Shown piece by piece: positions 22,101 to 28,929 of a stretch of DNA of 64,000 nt. The stretch is from Girardinichthys multiradiatus (Eukaryota > Chordata > Actinopteri > Cyprinodontiformes > Goodeidae), in NCBI RefSeq assembly GCF_021462225.1, contig NC_061803.1, positions 37,656,174 to 37,720,173 of the forward strand. Reading direction: 5' to 3'. The notes below the pieces were generated by a model. The model ran no database searches, was not told the origin of the DNA, and saw only the letters and a program-made list of their open reading frames with translations. Each line of letters starts with the position of its first letter. Position 1 is the first letter of the stretch. Made by a program: the position numbers and the translations under genes.

Positions 22101-23530
22101 GAGTGGCTCATGAGGGTCTAGTTCCCACTGCTCCTCAGTCTGCTGGATGGGGAGCCATGGCGGCCCCCGGTCAGGGCAGGCCTGCTGTCTCAGTTGGAGG
22201 GGAAGGTTTGGCGTCCATCTCCAGGCCATCTTCTCCTCACATTGTGGCAGCTGAGGGGTGCTGGCAGCCCCTGACTGATCTGGAGCCCTCCATTCAGTGG
22301 ACACTGCAGAATGCCAGAGCTCCTTCCTCATTGAGGACTTATGCCCGTTGCTGGCAGCGTTTTGCGGAGTGGTGTAGACGCAGAGGAGTTGACCCAGTTT
22401 TGTGTTCCCTGCATAATATTTTGAGGTACCTGAAGGGTTTGTTGGATGCTGGACGGGCAGCATTAACCCTGAAGGTGCACCTGGCTGCCATTTCAGCCAG
22501 CAAAGACATCGTAGATGGCAGACGAGTGGGGACAGACTATTGGGTGTCACAGTTTCTCCGGGGTGCAAGGAGGCTGGTCCCCGTTATGGAGACCGGCGGC
22601 AGCATGGGACCACCCACTGGTGTTGAAGGCCCTGAGTGGGCCACCTTTTGAGCCTATGTGTGCTGCCCACTGAAACTCGTGTTTGTTAAGACTGCTTTTT
22701 TGTTGGCGGTAACATAAGTCATCCACTTTGTTTACTGCCACTGGCAGTCAGGAAGGAATGAAACCGAACCATAGTTACAGCGTAACTTCCGTTGTGTGAC
22801 TGCAGCAATACAAAGTCTCCCAAAAACATAAATCTTTTAGCGATACTTGCAGAATTTCAAACTGAATTCCTAGAATTAACAAAAGGCTCAAATCACAGCA
22901 GAAACCAATATATAGCACAGACAAATAGTTTTTCAAACTGTGTTCCAGTGTTTGAAGGAAAGATATCTGTCCTAGATGTGGTATTTACCTGTAGAACAAG
23001 GTTCTCACTATCTGACAAACATTTACATGAAGGATGGGTAAGTACTGTCGACAGACCACTACCCAGGTAAGCTGTAAAACATTAGAGACAGTGGATACAG
23101 CCCTTATCCAGGTCACTGACCTGTGAGGGGTGTTGATCCGCAGCACACCAGTCAGCTGAGGCAGAGGACTTGGCACTTCCAGCTGCTTTCCAGACCAGGA
23201 AACATGGCAGTTGCAGAAATATTTTAAATAGTTGTAAATCCCAGAAGCCAGGGCCACCCCGGTGCTACCTGTGGCGACAATCTTGTTGTTTTTAGCGGAC
23301 CTGAGCTCACACACATCCAGGCTGTCATTGGAGAGGCTCCGGTTGACTGACACGATGAACTCCGTGGATCTGTTCCCCAGCAGCCGCCTCAGCAACCCGG
23401 ACACGGCTCTCGCCTGCGTCTTGTCGCTGGCTTTGGGTTTGAGATGGTCCAGAGTGGGAAACTTACAGTTTACAGTCAGACAAAGACAGACGACAACCAG
23501 AGCCGCGTAGGAGGCCTTTCTGAACGACAT
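2051..23530 (-). CDS. naglu: Alpha-N-acetylglucosaminidase (lysosomal, GH89), six exons
   Basis: naglu removes terminal alpha-linked N-acetylglucosamine from heparan sulfate in the lysosome. I built the CDS by reading exons on the minus strand: 23530-23121, 16579-16432, 13985-13839, 12488-12403, 3661-3405 and 3303-2051. Lengths are 410, 148, 147, 86, 257 and 1253 bp. All junctions are GT-AG and in phase, giving 766 codons plus TGA; the human protein has 743 residues. The middle exon lengths equal those I know for human NAGLU. The N-terminus is a hydrophobic signal peptide ([14 protein letters not shown]). Catalytic glutamates are E325 (TDTFNEM) and E455 (GMTPEG), equivalent to human E316 and E446. 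N-glycosylation sequons include NRS, NVT, NCS, NST and NCT. The start was set at MSFRK; in-frame upstream ATGs exist at 23572 and nearby. Every large intron carries mobile elements but no exon is damaged. Confidence 0.95.
3405..3661 (-). CDS. naglu: naglu exon 5 (first catalytic Glu)
   Basis: Encodes [19 protein letters not shown] through SVFASMTA. It contains the motif TDTFNEM, whose Glu is the GH89 acid/base residue by comparison with human E316. The acceptor is GTGTTTCAG/G and the donor ACTGCAG/GTGAGT; 257 bp as in human. Confidence 0.93.
3662..4563. other. naglu intron 4, unique part
   Basis: Intron sequence between exon 5 and the first Tc1-like insertion. I see no coding exon or recognisable repeat; small frames at 3948-4339 have no domain. 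Confidence 0.5.
5585..8961 (+). mobile_element. APE-type LINE, 5' end present and 3' end missing
   Basis: It begins with CCCCTCCTTGAACCGCCACC, which I recognise as the usual 5' start of an abundant fish LINE with an apurinic-type endonuclease. It ends abruptly at [12 protein letters not shown], so the last portion of the ORF and the 3' UTR are absent. Imperfect 9-bp direct repeats (CCCGATTAT at 5576, CCGGATTAT at 8958) flank it and could be a target-site duplication. It lies sense-strand within an antisense LINE. I do not assign a firm clade; RTE-like or related is possible. Confidence 0.8.
5983..8979 (+). pseudogene. LINE endonuclease/reverse transcriptase ORF, broken
   Basis: Domains in order: endonuclease (5983-6870; motifs [12 protein letters not shown] and [10 protein letters not shown]), a linker with an internal duplication (6866-7462), and reverse transcriptase (7713-8979; [48 protein letters not shown]). 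The last four residues of the frame (8967-8979) come from the flanking LINE. Frame changes occur near 6830, 7170, 7430, 7740 and 8150, and there is a stop near 8275, so no full-length protein is possible. The YADD-type catalytic motif itself (FADD) is intact. Confidence 0.85.
6866..7462 (+). repeat. Tandem duplication (~304 bp x2) inside LINE ORF
   Basis: The block starting CATAGAGTCCGAGTGGACC at 6866 recurs at 7170, and both end with ACTACCGGTTGGCC. Copy 1 spans 6866-7169. Copy 2 spans 7170-7462 and lacks about 11 bases near GGACCTGG. Only scattered substitutions separate the copies, so the duplication is young relative to the element's other decay. Confidence 0.9.
9153..9868 (+). pseudogene. 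Tc1-like transposase (family A), frameshifted
   Basis: This is the catalytic part of a Tc1/mariner DDE transposase spread over three frames. DDE motifs visible are FTDES (first Asp), QDNARPH (second Asp) and SPDLNPIEH (Glu). Two frameshifts, near 9380 and 9660, break the chain. The N-terminal DNA-binding part is 4 kb away, left of the nested LINEs. Confidence 0.85.
10139..10164. repeat. (TA)n microsatellite at Tc1 terminus
   Basis: About 13 TA units replace the last bases of the family A Tc1 right end, suggesting expansion from the TA target duplication. Confidence 0.85.
10165..10620. other. naglu intron 4 spacer
   Basis: AT-rich sequence between two Tc1-like elements. I see no gene or classifiable repeat. 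Confidence 0.5.
10621..10667. repeat. 47-bp flank shared with the Tc1 copy at 32 kb
   Basis: The segment immediately left of the family B Tc1-like element (AAACTTTCCAGATTGG to TGGAATATA) is repeated with one mismatch at 32004-32050, immediately left of the other copy. At 32 kb the segment is part of the surrounding L1 ORF2. Here the sequence further left shows no L1 similarity that I can see. Confidence 0.9.
10668..11925 (+). mobile_element. Tc1-like element (family B), copy A
   Basis: A 1258-bp element bounded by TA and inverted ends GGGGTTGGACAATGAAACTG / CAGTTTCATTGTCCAACCCC. It contains a degenerate transposase. The second copy at 32051-33060 is internally deleted. Confidence 0.9.
10962..11873 (+). 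pseudogene. Tc1-like transposase (family B), broken
   Basis: The catalytic domain is recognisable: first Asp in HVLFSDEST, second in [11 protein letters not shown], Glu in [11 protein letters not shown]. The HTH part includes [13 protein letters not shown] and RAAIAKPL. A frameshift near 11385 separates the halves, and a TAG (11655-11657) interrupts WPA/SPDL where the other copy has CAG (Gln). It can no longer encode an active enzyme. Confidence 0.85.
11926..12402. other. naglu intron 4 end with GA-rich microsatellite
   Basis: Unique intron sequence. A purine run of GAG/GAA units and then AAT units lies at about 12335-12392, just before the exon 4 donor on the minus strand. Nothing else is recognised. 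Confidence 0.6.
12403..12488 (-). CDS. naglu: naglu exon 4
   Basis: Encodes [19 protein letters not shown] and ends at GIHR. The acceptor is CCTTGCAG/TTTAAAA and the donor CACAG/GTGATG. It is 86 bp, as in human, and is followed by the 8.7-kb, transposon-filled intron 4. Confidence 0.92.
12489..13838. other. naglu intron 3
   Basis: Intron without coding signal. Its only recognisable repeat is a short LINE 3' tail listed separately at 13500-13602. Confidence 0.55.
13500..13602 (+). mobile_element. LINE 3'-end fragment with (TTCTGA)n tail
   Basis: AAAGTGTACCGGAGTCAAA followed by TTGGCAATAAAGCTGATTC and further TTCTGA units is the familiar 3' end of a fish non-LTR element, with a poly(A)-like signal and hexamer tail. 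Only about 100 bp is present. Confidence 0.6.
13839..13985 (-). CDS. naglu: naglu exon 3
   Basis: Encodes [19 protein letters not shown] through [10 protein letters not shown], matching the human region with FFTGPAFLAWGRM. The acceptor is CTCCTTTAG/GTGTAC and the donor CTCCAA/GTATTAA. It is 147 bp and in phase 0 at both ends. Confidence 0.92.
13986..14800. other. naglu intron 2, unique part
   Basis: Intron sequence between exon 3 and the long-TIR Tc1 insertion; nothing recognised. Confidence 0.5.
14801..16336 (+). mobile_element. Long-TIR Tc1 transposon, copy 1
   Basis: A complete Tc1-family element in naglu intron 2, flanked by TA. It starts CAGGTCCTTCTCAAAA and ends with the inverse. The inverted ends are long, about 200 bp in the family. 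The left TIR of this copy lacks roughly 85 bp after TTATTTTCCATA. The transposase frame is open. Copies of the same family lie at 24726-26335, 49896-51463 and 52831-54398, so the family was recently prolific. Confidence 0.95.
15055..16059 (+). CDS. Tc1 transposase, open 334-aa frame
   Basis: Cuts and re-inserts the element at TA dinucleotides. The N-terminal paired-like double HTH (residues 1-110; [18 protein letters not shown]) is followed by a basic [15 protein letters not shown] stretch. The DDE domain has D148 (VLFLDES), D238 (FQHDLAPAH) and E273 (DLNPIENLW). The D238-E273 spacing is 34 residues, the Tc1 pattern. The ATG follows CCCCAATC; the stop is at PTKY. The family normally reads FSDES; here it is FLDES, a Ser-to-Leu change beside the first catalytic Asp. 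The frame is full length, so protein production is possible; activity is unproven. Confidence 0.92.
   Translation: MGKTADLTAVQKATIDTLKQEGKTQKEISERIGCSQSAVSRLLSGKSVGRKKCGRKRCTTRRGDRTLRKIVEKGRFQTLGDLRKQWTESGVETSRATVHRRVQEMGYRCRIPQVKPLLNQKQQQKRLTWATEKQHWTVAQSSKVLFLDESKFCMSFGNQGARVWRKTGEKEMPKCQKSSVKYPQSVMVWGAVSAAGVGPLCFIKGRVNAASYQEILEHFMLPSAEKLYGDEDFIFQHDLAPAHSAKTTGKWFTDHGITVLNWPANSPDLNPIENLWDIVKRTLRDSRPNTLDELKAAIEASWASIRPQQCHRLIASMPRRIEAVISAKRFPTKY
16432..16579 (-). CDS. naglu: naglu exon 2
   Basis: Encodes [19 protein letters not shown] through EAVWQE, a very conserved GH89 segment. The acceptor is GTGTCCAG/ATTCCGG and the donor GGCAAGAG/GTGAGAG. It is 148 bp, the length of human exon 2. Confidence 0.92.
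16580..18244. other. naglu intron 1, 3' part
   Basis: Unique intron sequence between exon 2 and the DIRS element. No exon, RNA gene or classifiable repeat is seen. Confidence 0.5.
18245..18282 (+). repeat. DIRS left ITR (38 bp)
   Basis: Starts ATTCCTTCCTGACTGCC and ends AACAAAGTGGA. It is the exact reverse complement of 22722-22759. It contains an internal palindrome, ACTGCCAGTGGCAGT. Confidence 0.95.
18283..18809 (+). promoter_or_regulatory. DIRS leader with candidate promoter
   Basis: Non-coding leader between the ITR and gag. A TATA-like TCTATAAGTAGC at about 18364 is preceded by an E-box CACGTGA at about 18336. This is plausible as the element's promoter but inferred from motifs alone. 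Confidence 0.4.
18810..20459 (+). pseudogene. DIRS gag-like ORF, frameshifted
   Basis: Three overlapping frames make one gag-like region. 18810-19295 has a Cys-containing start ([25 protein letters not shown]) and a basic Lys/Arg run. 19306-19500 continues in another frame ([14 protein letters not shown]). 19479-20459 holds the conserved middle ([37 protein letters not shown]) and a Gly/Arg/Pro-rich tail. At least two frameshifts, near 19290 and 19480, break it. Confidence 0.75.
20460..22113 (+). pseudogene. DIRS reverse transcriptase / RNase H
   Basis: The RT is read from about 20460 to 21292 ([36 protein letters not shown], catalytic YLDDWLI). RNase H follows from 21481 with all four acidic positions ([37 protein letters not shown]). 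A frame break near 21290 separates the two parts. The region after RNase H corresponds to the methyltransferase-like segment of DIRS elements but I cannot confirm its motifs. Confidence 0.85.
22103..22710 (+). pseudogene. DIRS tyrosine recombinase, C-terminally truncated
   Basis: Only the N-terminal SAM-like core-binding domain is present ([35 protein letters not shown]). A stop at 22649-22651 follows, then [11 protein letters not shown] in the same frame. The catalytic Arg...His-x-x-Arg...Tyr region that should come next is missing, replaced by the right ITR. Confidence 0.85.
22722..22759 (-). repeat. DIRS right ITR (38 bp)
   Basis: Exact inverted copy of 18245-18282. It begins only about 11 bp after the last recombinase codon that can be read, showing the deletion junction. 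Confidence 0.95.
22760..23120. other. naglu intron 1, 5' part
   Basis: Unique sequence between the DIRS right ITR and exon 1. Nothing recognised. Confidence 0.5.
23121..23530 (-). CDS. naglu: naglu exon 1
   Basis: Encodes the signal peptide and the small N-terminal alpha/beta domain, ending at LRINTPHR. The donor is CACAG/GTCAGT, splitting an Arg codon after two bases. The first 25 or so residues are hydrophobic, as expected for ER entry. A decayed copy of part of this exon lies upstream at 27057-27138. Confidence 0.9.
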
Positions 23531-23629
23531 ATTTAGCCACATCCACAGAAGGCAAATTATAAGTTTAAACACAAGCGAATGTCTTTATTTACTGGAAACC
23601 AGGAAACGGAACTTGACAGAGCATGCTGT

Positions 23630-23634
23630 CCAAT
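23630..23634 (+). promoter_or_regulatory. CCAAT box of naglu promoter
   Basis: CCAATCAGAG about 100 bp upstream of the naglu ATG. The decayed duplicate near 27 kb keeps CCAATCAGAGAA in the matching position. Confidence 0.5.
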
Positions 23635-23653
23635 CAGAGAAGGAGATTCTGGC

Positions 23654-23712
23654 TCACATGAGAAGGCAACAGTCAGACACAAAGATGTCACGTGATCAAT
23701 ATGTCATGTGAC
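23654..23712. promoter_or_regulatory. E-box/CLEAR-type cluster upstream of naglu
   Basis: Three sites: CTCACATGAG at 23653-23662, GTCACGTGAT at 23687-23696 and GTCATGTGAC at 23703-23712, 120-185 bp upstream of the ATG. The middle one matches nine of ten bases of the CLEAR consensus GTCACGTGAC bound by TFEB/MITF. NAGLU is a known member of the TFEB-controlled lysosomal network in mammals. The match is seen directly; binding in this fish is inferred. Confidence 0.65.
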
Positions 23713-24400
23713 AAAAAAAAAAAAAAAAAAACTAGTGATGGGAATTGCGGCTCTTTTCCGGGATCCGCATTATTCAGCTTCACCTTAAAATCGGCATACT
23801 CTTCTCTAGGTAGATCGGTTAGTAATCCTTGGGAGGAATTATTTTACTGCAGCAAACAGCAAGAATACTAACGACGTAGAATATAAATAGGATATTTAGA
23901 AGAGCATGTGTTACAAAGTTATAAAATAACTATATTTACTGTGGATATGCACATGGTACACATTTTTCACATAATAAAGCCTGATGTCTTTTCTCATTTC
24001 TGTACATGATGGTGGTGCAACTGGAGTTAGTCTTTTAGCATAATAGAGATAACCCCTAACCCTCTTTCTATACGGCACTGTTCTTCCACTGCTACTGGGC
24101 TTTTAGTAAGAACTGTTTCAGGTTCTGCTGAGCTTTATTGCTGATATCTGATCACGTCTACATAACACAGGGACATCTAATGAAAAACAGAAACCAGATG
24201 CTTCTCAGCCACCTTAGTCGGTATACATAGAGCTGGCTCACCCATGACTGACACATCAAGACTGACCTGAGAGGTTAAAGGTTATTGTCTTGTGACTAAG
24301 TAGAAGACATCACAAGATCAGAATATAACTTATTAAACACGCTTTCCTTCAAACTGTTTACGTTTCACAAAAGGCCAGAGTGCTGGAGGCCACCAGTAAT
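23713..24400. other. Upstream flank of naglu
   Basis: A poly(A) run lies at 23713-23730. The rest is AT-rich and unclassified. About 24265-24340 resembles 27266-27340, suggesting that the local duplication described under findings includes it. Confidence 0.4.
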
Positions 24401-24725
24401 GGCTCTCAAAAGTCTGCACAGCCCTGTTGTTAAAATACTAGGTTCTTTTTTTGTACAAAATTAGGCTTTGATAAATCATTTCAAAAATATTTCCACATTC
24501 AATGGGACATTTATCTTGTACAAATTAAGTGAAAATAACGGGGGAAAAAAGAAGTTGCAATAATGTAGTAATGTCGTTGCACAAATGTGCACACCCTTAA
24601 ACCAACACTTGTTGAAGCACCTTTTATATCATTTTCAGCTTTCAGTCTTGGTGAGTTCATACCTGCCATCAATTATAGTGACTCTGATCAACATAACAGA
24701 AAGCTGGGCCCTCCTAGAGTGACTA
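24401..24725. mobile_element. Tc1/mariner-like fossil end
   Basis: CTCAAAAGTCTGCACAGCCC and GTGCACACCCTTAAACCAA with TTGTTGAAGCACCTTTT resemble the terminal part of a common fish Tc1-like element. Only one end is visible; the long-TIR Tc1 copy 2 inserted next to it. Confidence 0.45.
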
Positions 24726-26335
24726 CAGGTCCTTCTCAAAATATTAGCATATTGTGATAAAGTTAATTATTTTCCATAATGTCATGATGAAAATTTAACA
24801 TTCATATATTTTAGATTCATTGCACACTAACTGAAATATTTCAGGTCTTTTATTGTCTTAATACGGATGATTTTGGCATACAGCTCATGAAAACCCAAAA
24901 TTCCTATCTCACAAAATTAGCATATTTCATCCGACCAATAAAAGAAAAGTGTTTTTAATACAAAAAACGTCAACCTTCAAATAATCATGTACAGTTATGC
25001 ACTCAATACTTGGTCGGGAATCCTTTTGCAGAAATGACTGCTTCAATGCGGCGTGGCATGGAGGCAATCAGCCTGTGGCACTGCTGAGGTCTTATGGAGG
25101 CCCAGGATGCTTCGATAGTGGCCTTTAGCTCATCCAGAGTGTTGGGTCTTGAGTCTCTCAACGTTCTCTTCAAAAATCCCACAGATTCTCTATGGGGTTC
25201 AGGTCAGGAGAGTTGGCAGGCCAATTGAGCACAGTGATACCATGGTCAGTAAACCATTTACCAGTGGTTTTGGCACTGTGAGCAGGTGCCAGGTCGTGCT
25301 GAAAAATGAAATCTTCATCTCCATAAAGCTTTTCAGCAGATGGAAGCATGAAGTGCTCCAAAATCTCCTGATAGCTAGCTGCCTGATAGCTAGCTGCATT
25401 GACCCTGCCCTTGATAAAACACAGTGGACCAACACCAGCAGCTGACACGGCACCCCAGACCATCACTGACTGTGGGTACTTGACACTGGACTTCTGGAAT
25501 TTTGGCATTTCCTTCTCCCCAGTCTTCCTCCAGACTCTGGCACCTTGATTTCCGAATGACATGCAGAATTTGCTTTCATCCGAAAAAAGTACTTTGGACC
25601 ACTGAGCAACAGTCCAGTGCTGCTTCTCTGTAGCCCAGGTCAGGCGCTTCTGCCAGTTTCTGGTTAAAAGTGGCTTGACCTGGGGAATGCGGCACCTGTA
25701 GCCCATTTCCTGCACACGCCTGTGCACGGTGGCTCTGGATGTTTCTACTCCAAACTCAGTCCACTGCTTCCGCAGGTCCCCCAAGGTCTGGAATCGGCCC
25801 TTCTCCACAATCTTCCTCAGGGTCCGGTCACCTCTTCTCGTTGTGCAGCGTTTTCTGCCACACTTTTTCCTTCCCACTGAGGTGCCTTGATACAGCACTC
25901 TGGGAACAGCCTATTCGTTCAGAAATTTCTTTCTGTGTCTTACCCTCTTGCTTGAGGGTGTCAATAGTGGCCTTCTGGACAGCAGTCAGGTCGGCAGTCT
26001 TACCCATGATTGGGGTTTTGAGTGATGAACCAGGCTGGGAGTTTTAAAGGCCTCAGGAATCTTTTGCAGGTGTTTAGAGTTAACTCGTTGATTCAGATGA
26101 TTAGGTTCATAGCTTGTTTAGAGACCCTTTTTATGATATGCTAATTTTGTGAGATAGGAATTTTGGGTTTTCATGAGCTGTATGCCAAAATCATCCGTAT
26201 TAAGACAATAAAAGACCTGAAATATTTCAGTTAGTGTGCAATGAATCTAAAATATATGAATGTTAAATTTTCATCATGACATTATGGAAAATAATTAACT
26301 TTATCACAATATGCTAATATTTTGAGAAGGACCTG
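24726..26335 (-). mobile_element. Long-TIR Tc1 transposon, copy 2 (dead)
   Basis: Full-length element with both long TIRs and flanking TA, in the intergenic region. It belongs to the same family as 14801-16336. The transposase is disrupted by indels. Confidence 0.95.
25017..26007 (-). pseudogene. Tc1 transposase, copy 2, frameshifted
   Basis: Starts MGKTADL at 26007. An 11-bp loss around 25878 (between SGK and SVG) shifts the frame near the HTH/basic linker. A 15-bp tandem duplication at about 25370-25400 duplicates AASYQ. The DDE motifs [16 protein letters not shown] and NPIENLW are still legible. A further frame change after ENLWD removes the C-terminus. Confidence 0.9.
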
Positions 26336-26783
26336 TACATAACCAAATTCAAGAAGGATTTGTTTGATCAGAGCGCTTAATTGAAAACACATATGACATT
26401 AGGCAACCTGACATGAGGAAGCAAGTAACCATCCTTCAGTCAGTTTAGTCATTTTAATTTCACAGCACACTACTATGCATTTTCATTATTTATATAACCC
26501 TTCCATTATTTAAATTGGTTTCACTTAAATGTAGAAAGTGTGTTTAATTTCATTTGAATGGTACATTTGTAAGGAAAATGCATTGTAGGTTAAGAGGGTT
26601 AGGGTTAAAAGGACAGGTGGGTTGCACCCATGGAAAATTAAAAGCAAAATAATCTCTGCCAATGCCAAACACTCTTCAACCAGAATTTGTCAATCAATTA
26701 ATCTTAATAGAACACTTTACAGACCCAAAGTGACCGTAGTGCTATACAGGTCCATTAAATAAAAGAAATAAAAACATAAACTA
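26336..26783. other. Intergenic, nothing recognised
   Basis: AT-rich sequence between a Tc1 and a SINE; no coding potential or known repeat seen. Confidence 0.5.
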
Positions 26784-27040
26784 GGCAACTGTGGTTCAGT
26801 AGGAAGAGTAGTCGTCTTGCAATCAGAAGGTTGTGGGTTCGATTCCAGCTTCCTCCTGCCATATGTCGATGTGCCCCTGGGCAAGGCACTTAACCTCAAG
26901 TTGCCTACCAATCTGCGTATCGGTGTATGAATGTGTGAGCGTTAGTGCGTGCGATTGGGTGAATGTGGGTCAAGTGTAAAGCGCTTTGAGCAGTCTGTAT
27001 GACTGGAAAAGCTCTATATAAGTTCAGTCCATTTACCATT
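26784..27040 (+). mobile_element. tRNA-derived SINE, copy 1
   Basis: The head has pol III boxes: A-like GTGGTTCAGTAGGAAGAGT and B GGTTGTGGGTTCGATTCC. The body follows with GGGCAAGGCACTTAACCTC. The tail is TAAAGCGCTTTGAG...CTATATAAGTTCAGTCC, of the type shared with fish L2-like LINEs. The second copy at 46486-46743 is about 90 percent identical by eye. It sits against the naglu exon-1 fragment. Confidence 0.85.
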
Positions 27041-27056
27041 CAGTCCATTTAAACTA

Positions 27057-27138
27057 AGCAGCTGCCTTAGCAGCCTGGACACTGCCTGTGCCTCATCACT
27101 AACTTTAGGCTTGATGGTCCAGTGTGGAAAACCTACAG
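27057..27138 (-). pseudogene. Decayed duplicate of naglu exon 1
   Basis: The minus strand reads FSTLDH, then after a 2-bp loss KPKVSDEAQAVSRLLRQLL, against naglu FPTLDH and [19 protein letters not shown]. One 6-bp in-frame deletion removes two residues. Orientation is the same as naglu. Weaker similarity continues upstream through a CCAATCAGAGAA segment (27205) to about 27340, so part of the promoter was duplicated too. The fragment ends where the SINE begins. It cannot code for protein. Confidence 0.8.
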
Positions 27139-27340
27139 CAGGTTTACTAACAAGTGATCTAGCTTTTTAGCTAAATACCAGGGAATATTGCATGATAATA
27201 TCTCCCCAATCAGAGAACAGGGCTTCTGTAAACATGTGATTTTTATTACCTTAAAATCGCAGAACTGGCCTGACTAGTTAAACAATGATGTCTTGTGACT
27301 TTCTGAATAACACGATGATGTGAGATATAACCTAATAATT

Positions 27341-27623
27341 CCCTAATGTCTCGGCCAATTGCATCATTTATTGATACTGCACTATTTTCTGCTTCGTCCT
27401 TCACCACAACATCCAGTTGGTTAGTGATTTAGCCCCATTGTACTGCATCACTTCTGGCGGTGACCTCAAGTCCAAAGGTTCATAACGTTTTTTCGACGAC
27501 GTTCCCTTTTCCCCTCTTCAAGCCAATCTGAGCCCCCACCATTACCTCAATATGCCTGACCTCTCCCAAAGACGCATTCATCCTTGATTTCTTTATCAAA
27601 ATAATAAAAGCTATATATATATA
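27341..27623. other. Intergenic, nothing recognised
   Basis: No gene or classifiable repeat is seen between the naglu-duplicate region and the next Tc1-like element. Confidence 0.5.
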
Positions 27624-28918
27624 CAGTATACACCAAAAGTTTGGGCACACCTTCTCATTCAAAGAGTTTTCTTTATTTTAATGACTATGAATATTGTATT
27701 AGAATTCGTATTATGGCAAGAAAAAAGCAGCTAAGTAAAGAAAAACGAGTGGCCGTCATTACTTTAAGAAATGAAGGTCAGTCAGTCCGAACAATTGGGA
27801 AAACTTTGAAAGTGTCCCCAAGTGCAGTCGCAAAAACCATCAAACGCTACAAAGAAACTGGCTCACACGAGGACCGCCCCAGGAAAGGAAGACCAAGAGT
27901 CACCTCTGCTGCGGACGATAAGTTCATCCGAGTCACCAGCCTCAGAAATCGCAGGTTAACAGCAGCTCAGAATAGAGAACAGGTCAATGCCACACAGAGT
28001 TCTAGCAGCAGACACATCTCTAGAACAACTGTTAAGAGGAGACTGTGTGAATCAGGCCTTCATGGTAAAATAGCTGCTAGGAAACCACTGCTGAGGACAG
28101 GCAACATGCAGAAGAGACTTGTTTTGGGCTAAAGAACACAAGGAACGAACATTAGACCAGTGGAAATCTGTGCTCTGGTCTGATGAGTCCAAGTTTGAGA
28201 TCTTTGGTTCCAACCACCATATCTTTGTGCTGCGCAGAAGAGGTGAATGGATGGACTCTACATGCCTGGTTCCCACCGTGAAGCATGGAGGAGGAGGTGT
28301 GATGGTGTGGGGGTGCTTTGCTGGTGACACTGTTGGGAATTTATTCAAAATTGATAGCATACCAAACCAGCATGGCTAACACAGCATCTTGCAGCGGCAT
28401 GCTATTCCATCCGGTTTGCGTTTAGTTGGACCATCATTTATTTTTCAACAGGACAATGGTCCCAAACACACCTCCAGGCTGTGTAAGGGCTATTTGACCA
28501 AGAAGGAAAGTGATGAGGTGCTGCGCCAGATGACCTGGCCTCCACAGTCACCGGACCTGAACCCAATCGATATGGTTTGGGGTGAGCTGGACCGCAGAGT
28601 GAAGGCAAAAGGGCCAACAAATGCTAAGCATCTCTGGGAACTCCTTCAAGACTTTTGGAAAACCATTTCAGATGACTACCTCTTGAAGGTCATCTACAGG
28701 ATTGCCAAGAGTGTGCGGAGCAGTAATCAAAAGGTGGCTACTTTGAAGAACCTAGAATATAAGACATATTTTCAGTTGTTTCACACTTTTTTGTTCAGTA
28801 TATAATTCCACATGTTAATTCATAGTTTTGATGCCTTCAGTGTGAAGCTACAATATTCATAGACATGAAAATAAAGAAAACTCTTTGAATGAGAAGGTGT
28901 GTCCAAACCTTTGGTCTG
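27624..28918 (+). mobile_element. Tc1-like element (family C)
   Basis: Flanked by TA. The left end reads CACCAAAAGTTTGGGCACAC with TTCTCATTCAAAGAG; the right end is its inverse (CTTTGAATGAGAAGGTGTGT). Length is 1295 bp. It carries a broken transposase. Only 11 bp separate it from the next Tc1-like element. Confidence 0.92.
27713..28805 (+). pseudogene. Tc1-like transposase (family C), broken
   Basis: Begins MARKKQLSKEKRVAVITLRN; the HTH (VSPSAVAKTIKRYKETGS) and a GRP motif are clear. A 1-bp insertion near 28125 breaks the frame after NMQKRLV, and a TAA after IPNQHG (28378) gives a second break. DDE positions: LWSDESKF, FQQDNGPKH and SPDLNPIDMVW. The last is Asp where the family has Glu, so the third catalytic residue is also altered. 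Confidence 0.88.
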
Positions 28919-28929
28919 TAATGTATATA

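Larger units (their letters stand above)
18245..22759 (+). mobile_element. DIRS-type tyrosine-recombinase retrotransposon, internally deleted
   Basis: A 4.5-kb element bounded by perfect 38-bp inverted repeats (18245-18282 and 22722-22759). It is G/C-richer than the flanking intron. Gene order is gag, reverse transcriptase, RNase H and tyrosine recombinase, diagnostic of DIRS. DIRS elements insert by recombination without target duplication, and I see none here. The recombinase is cut off before its catalytic residues, so this copy cannot integrate on its own. It lies in naglu intron 1 on the opposite strand to naglu. Confidence 0.9.

Noticed and set aside
26791..26850. tRNA-like sequence with A and B boxes
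   Set aside because: It is the head of a SINE repeated at 46486, with a LINE-type tail, not a stand-alone tRNA gene.
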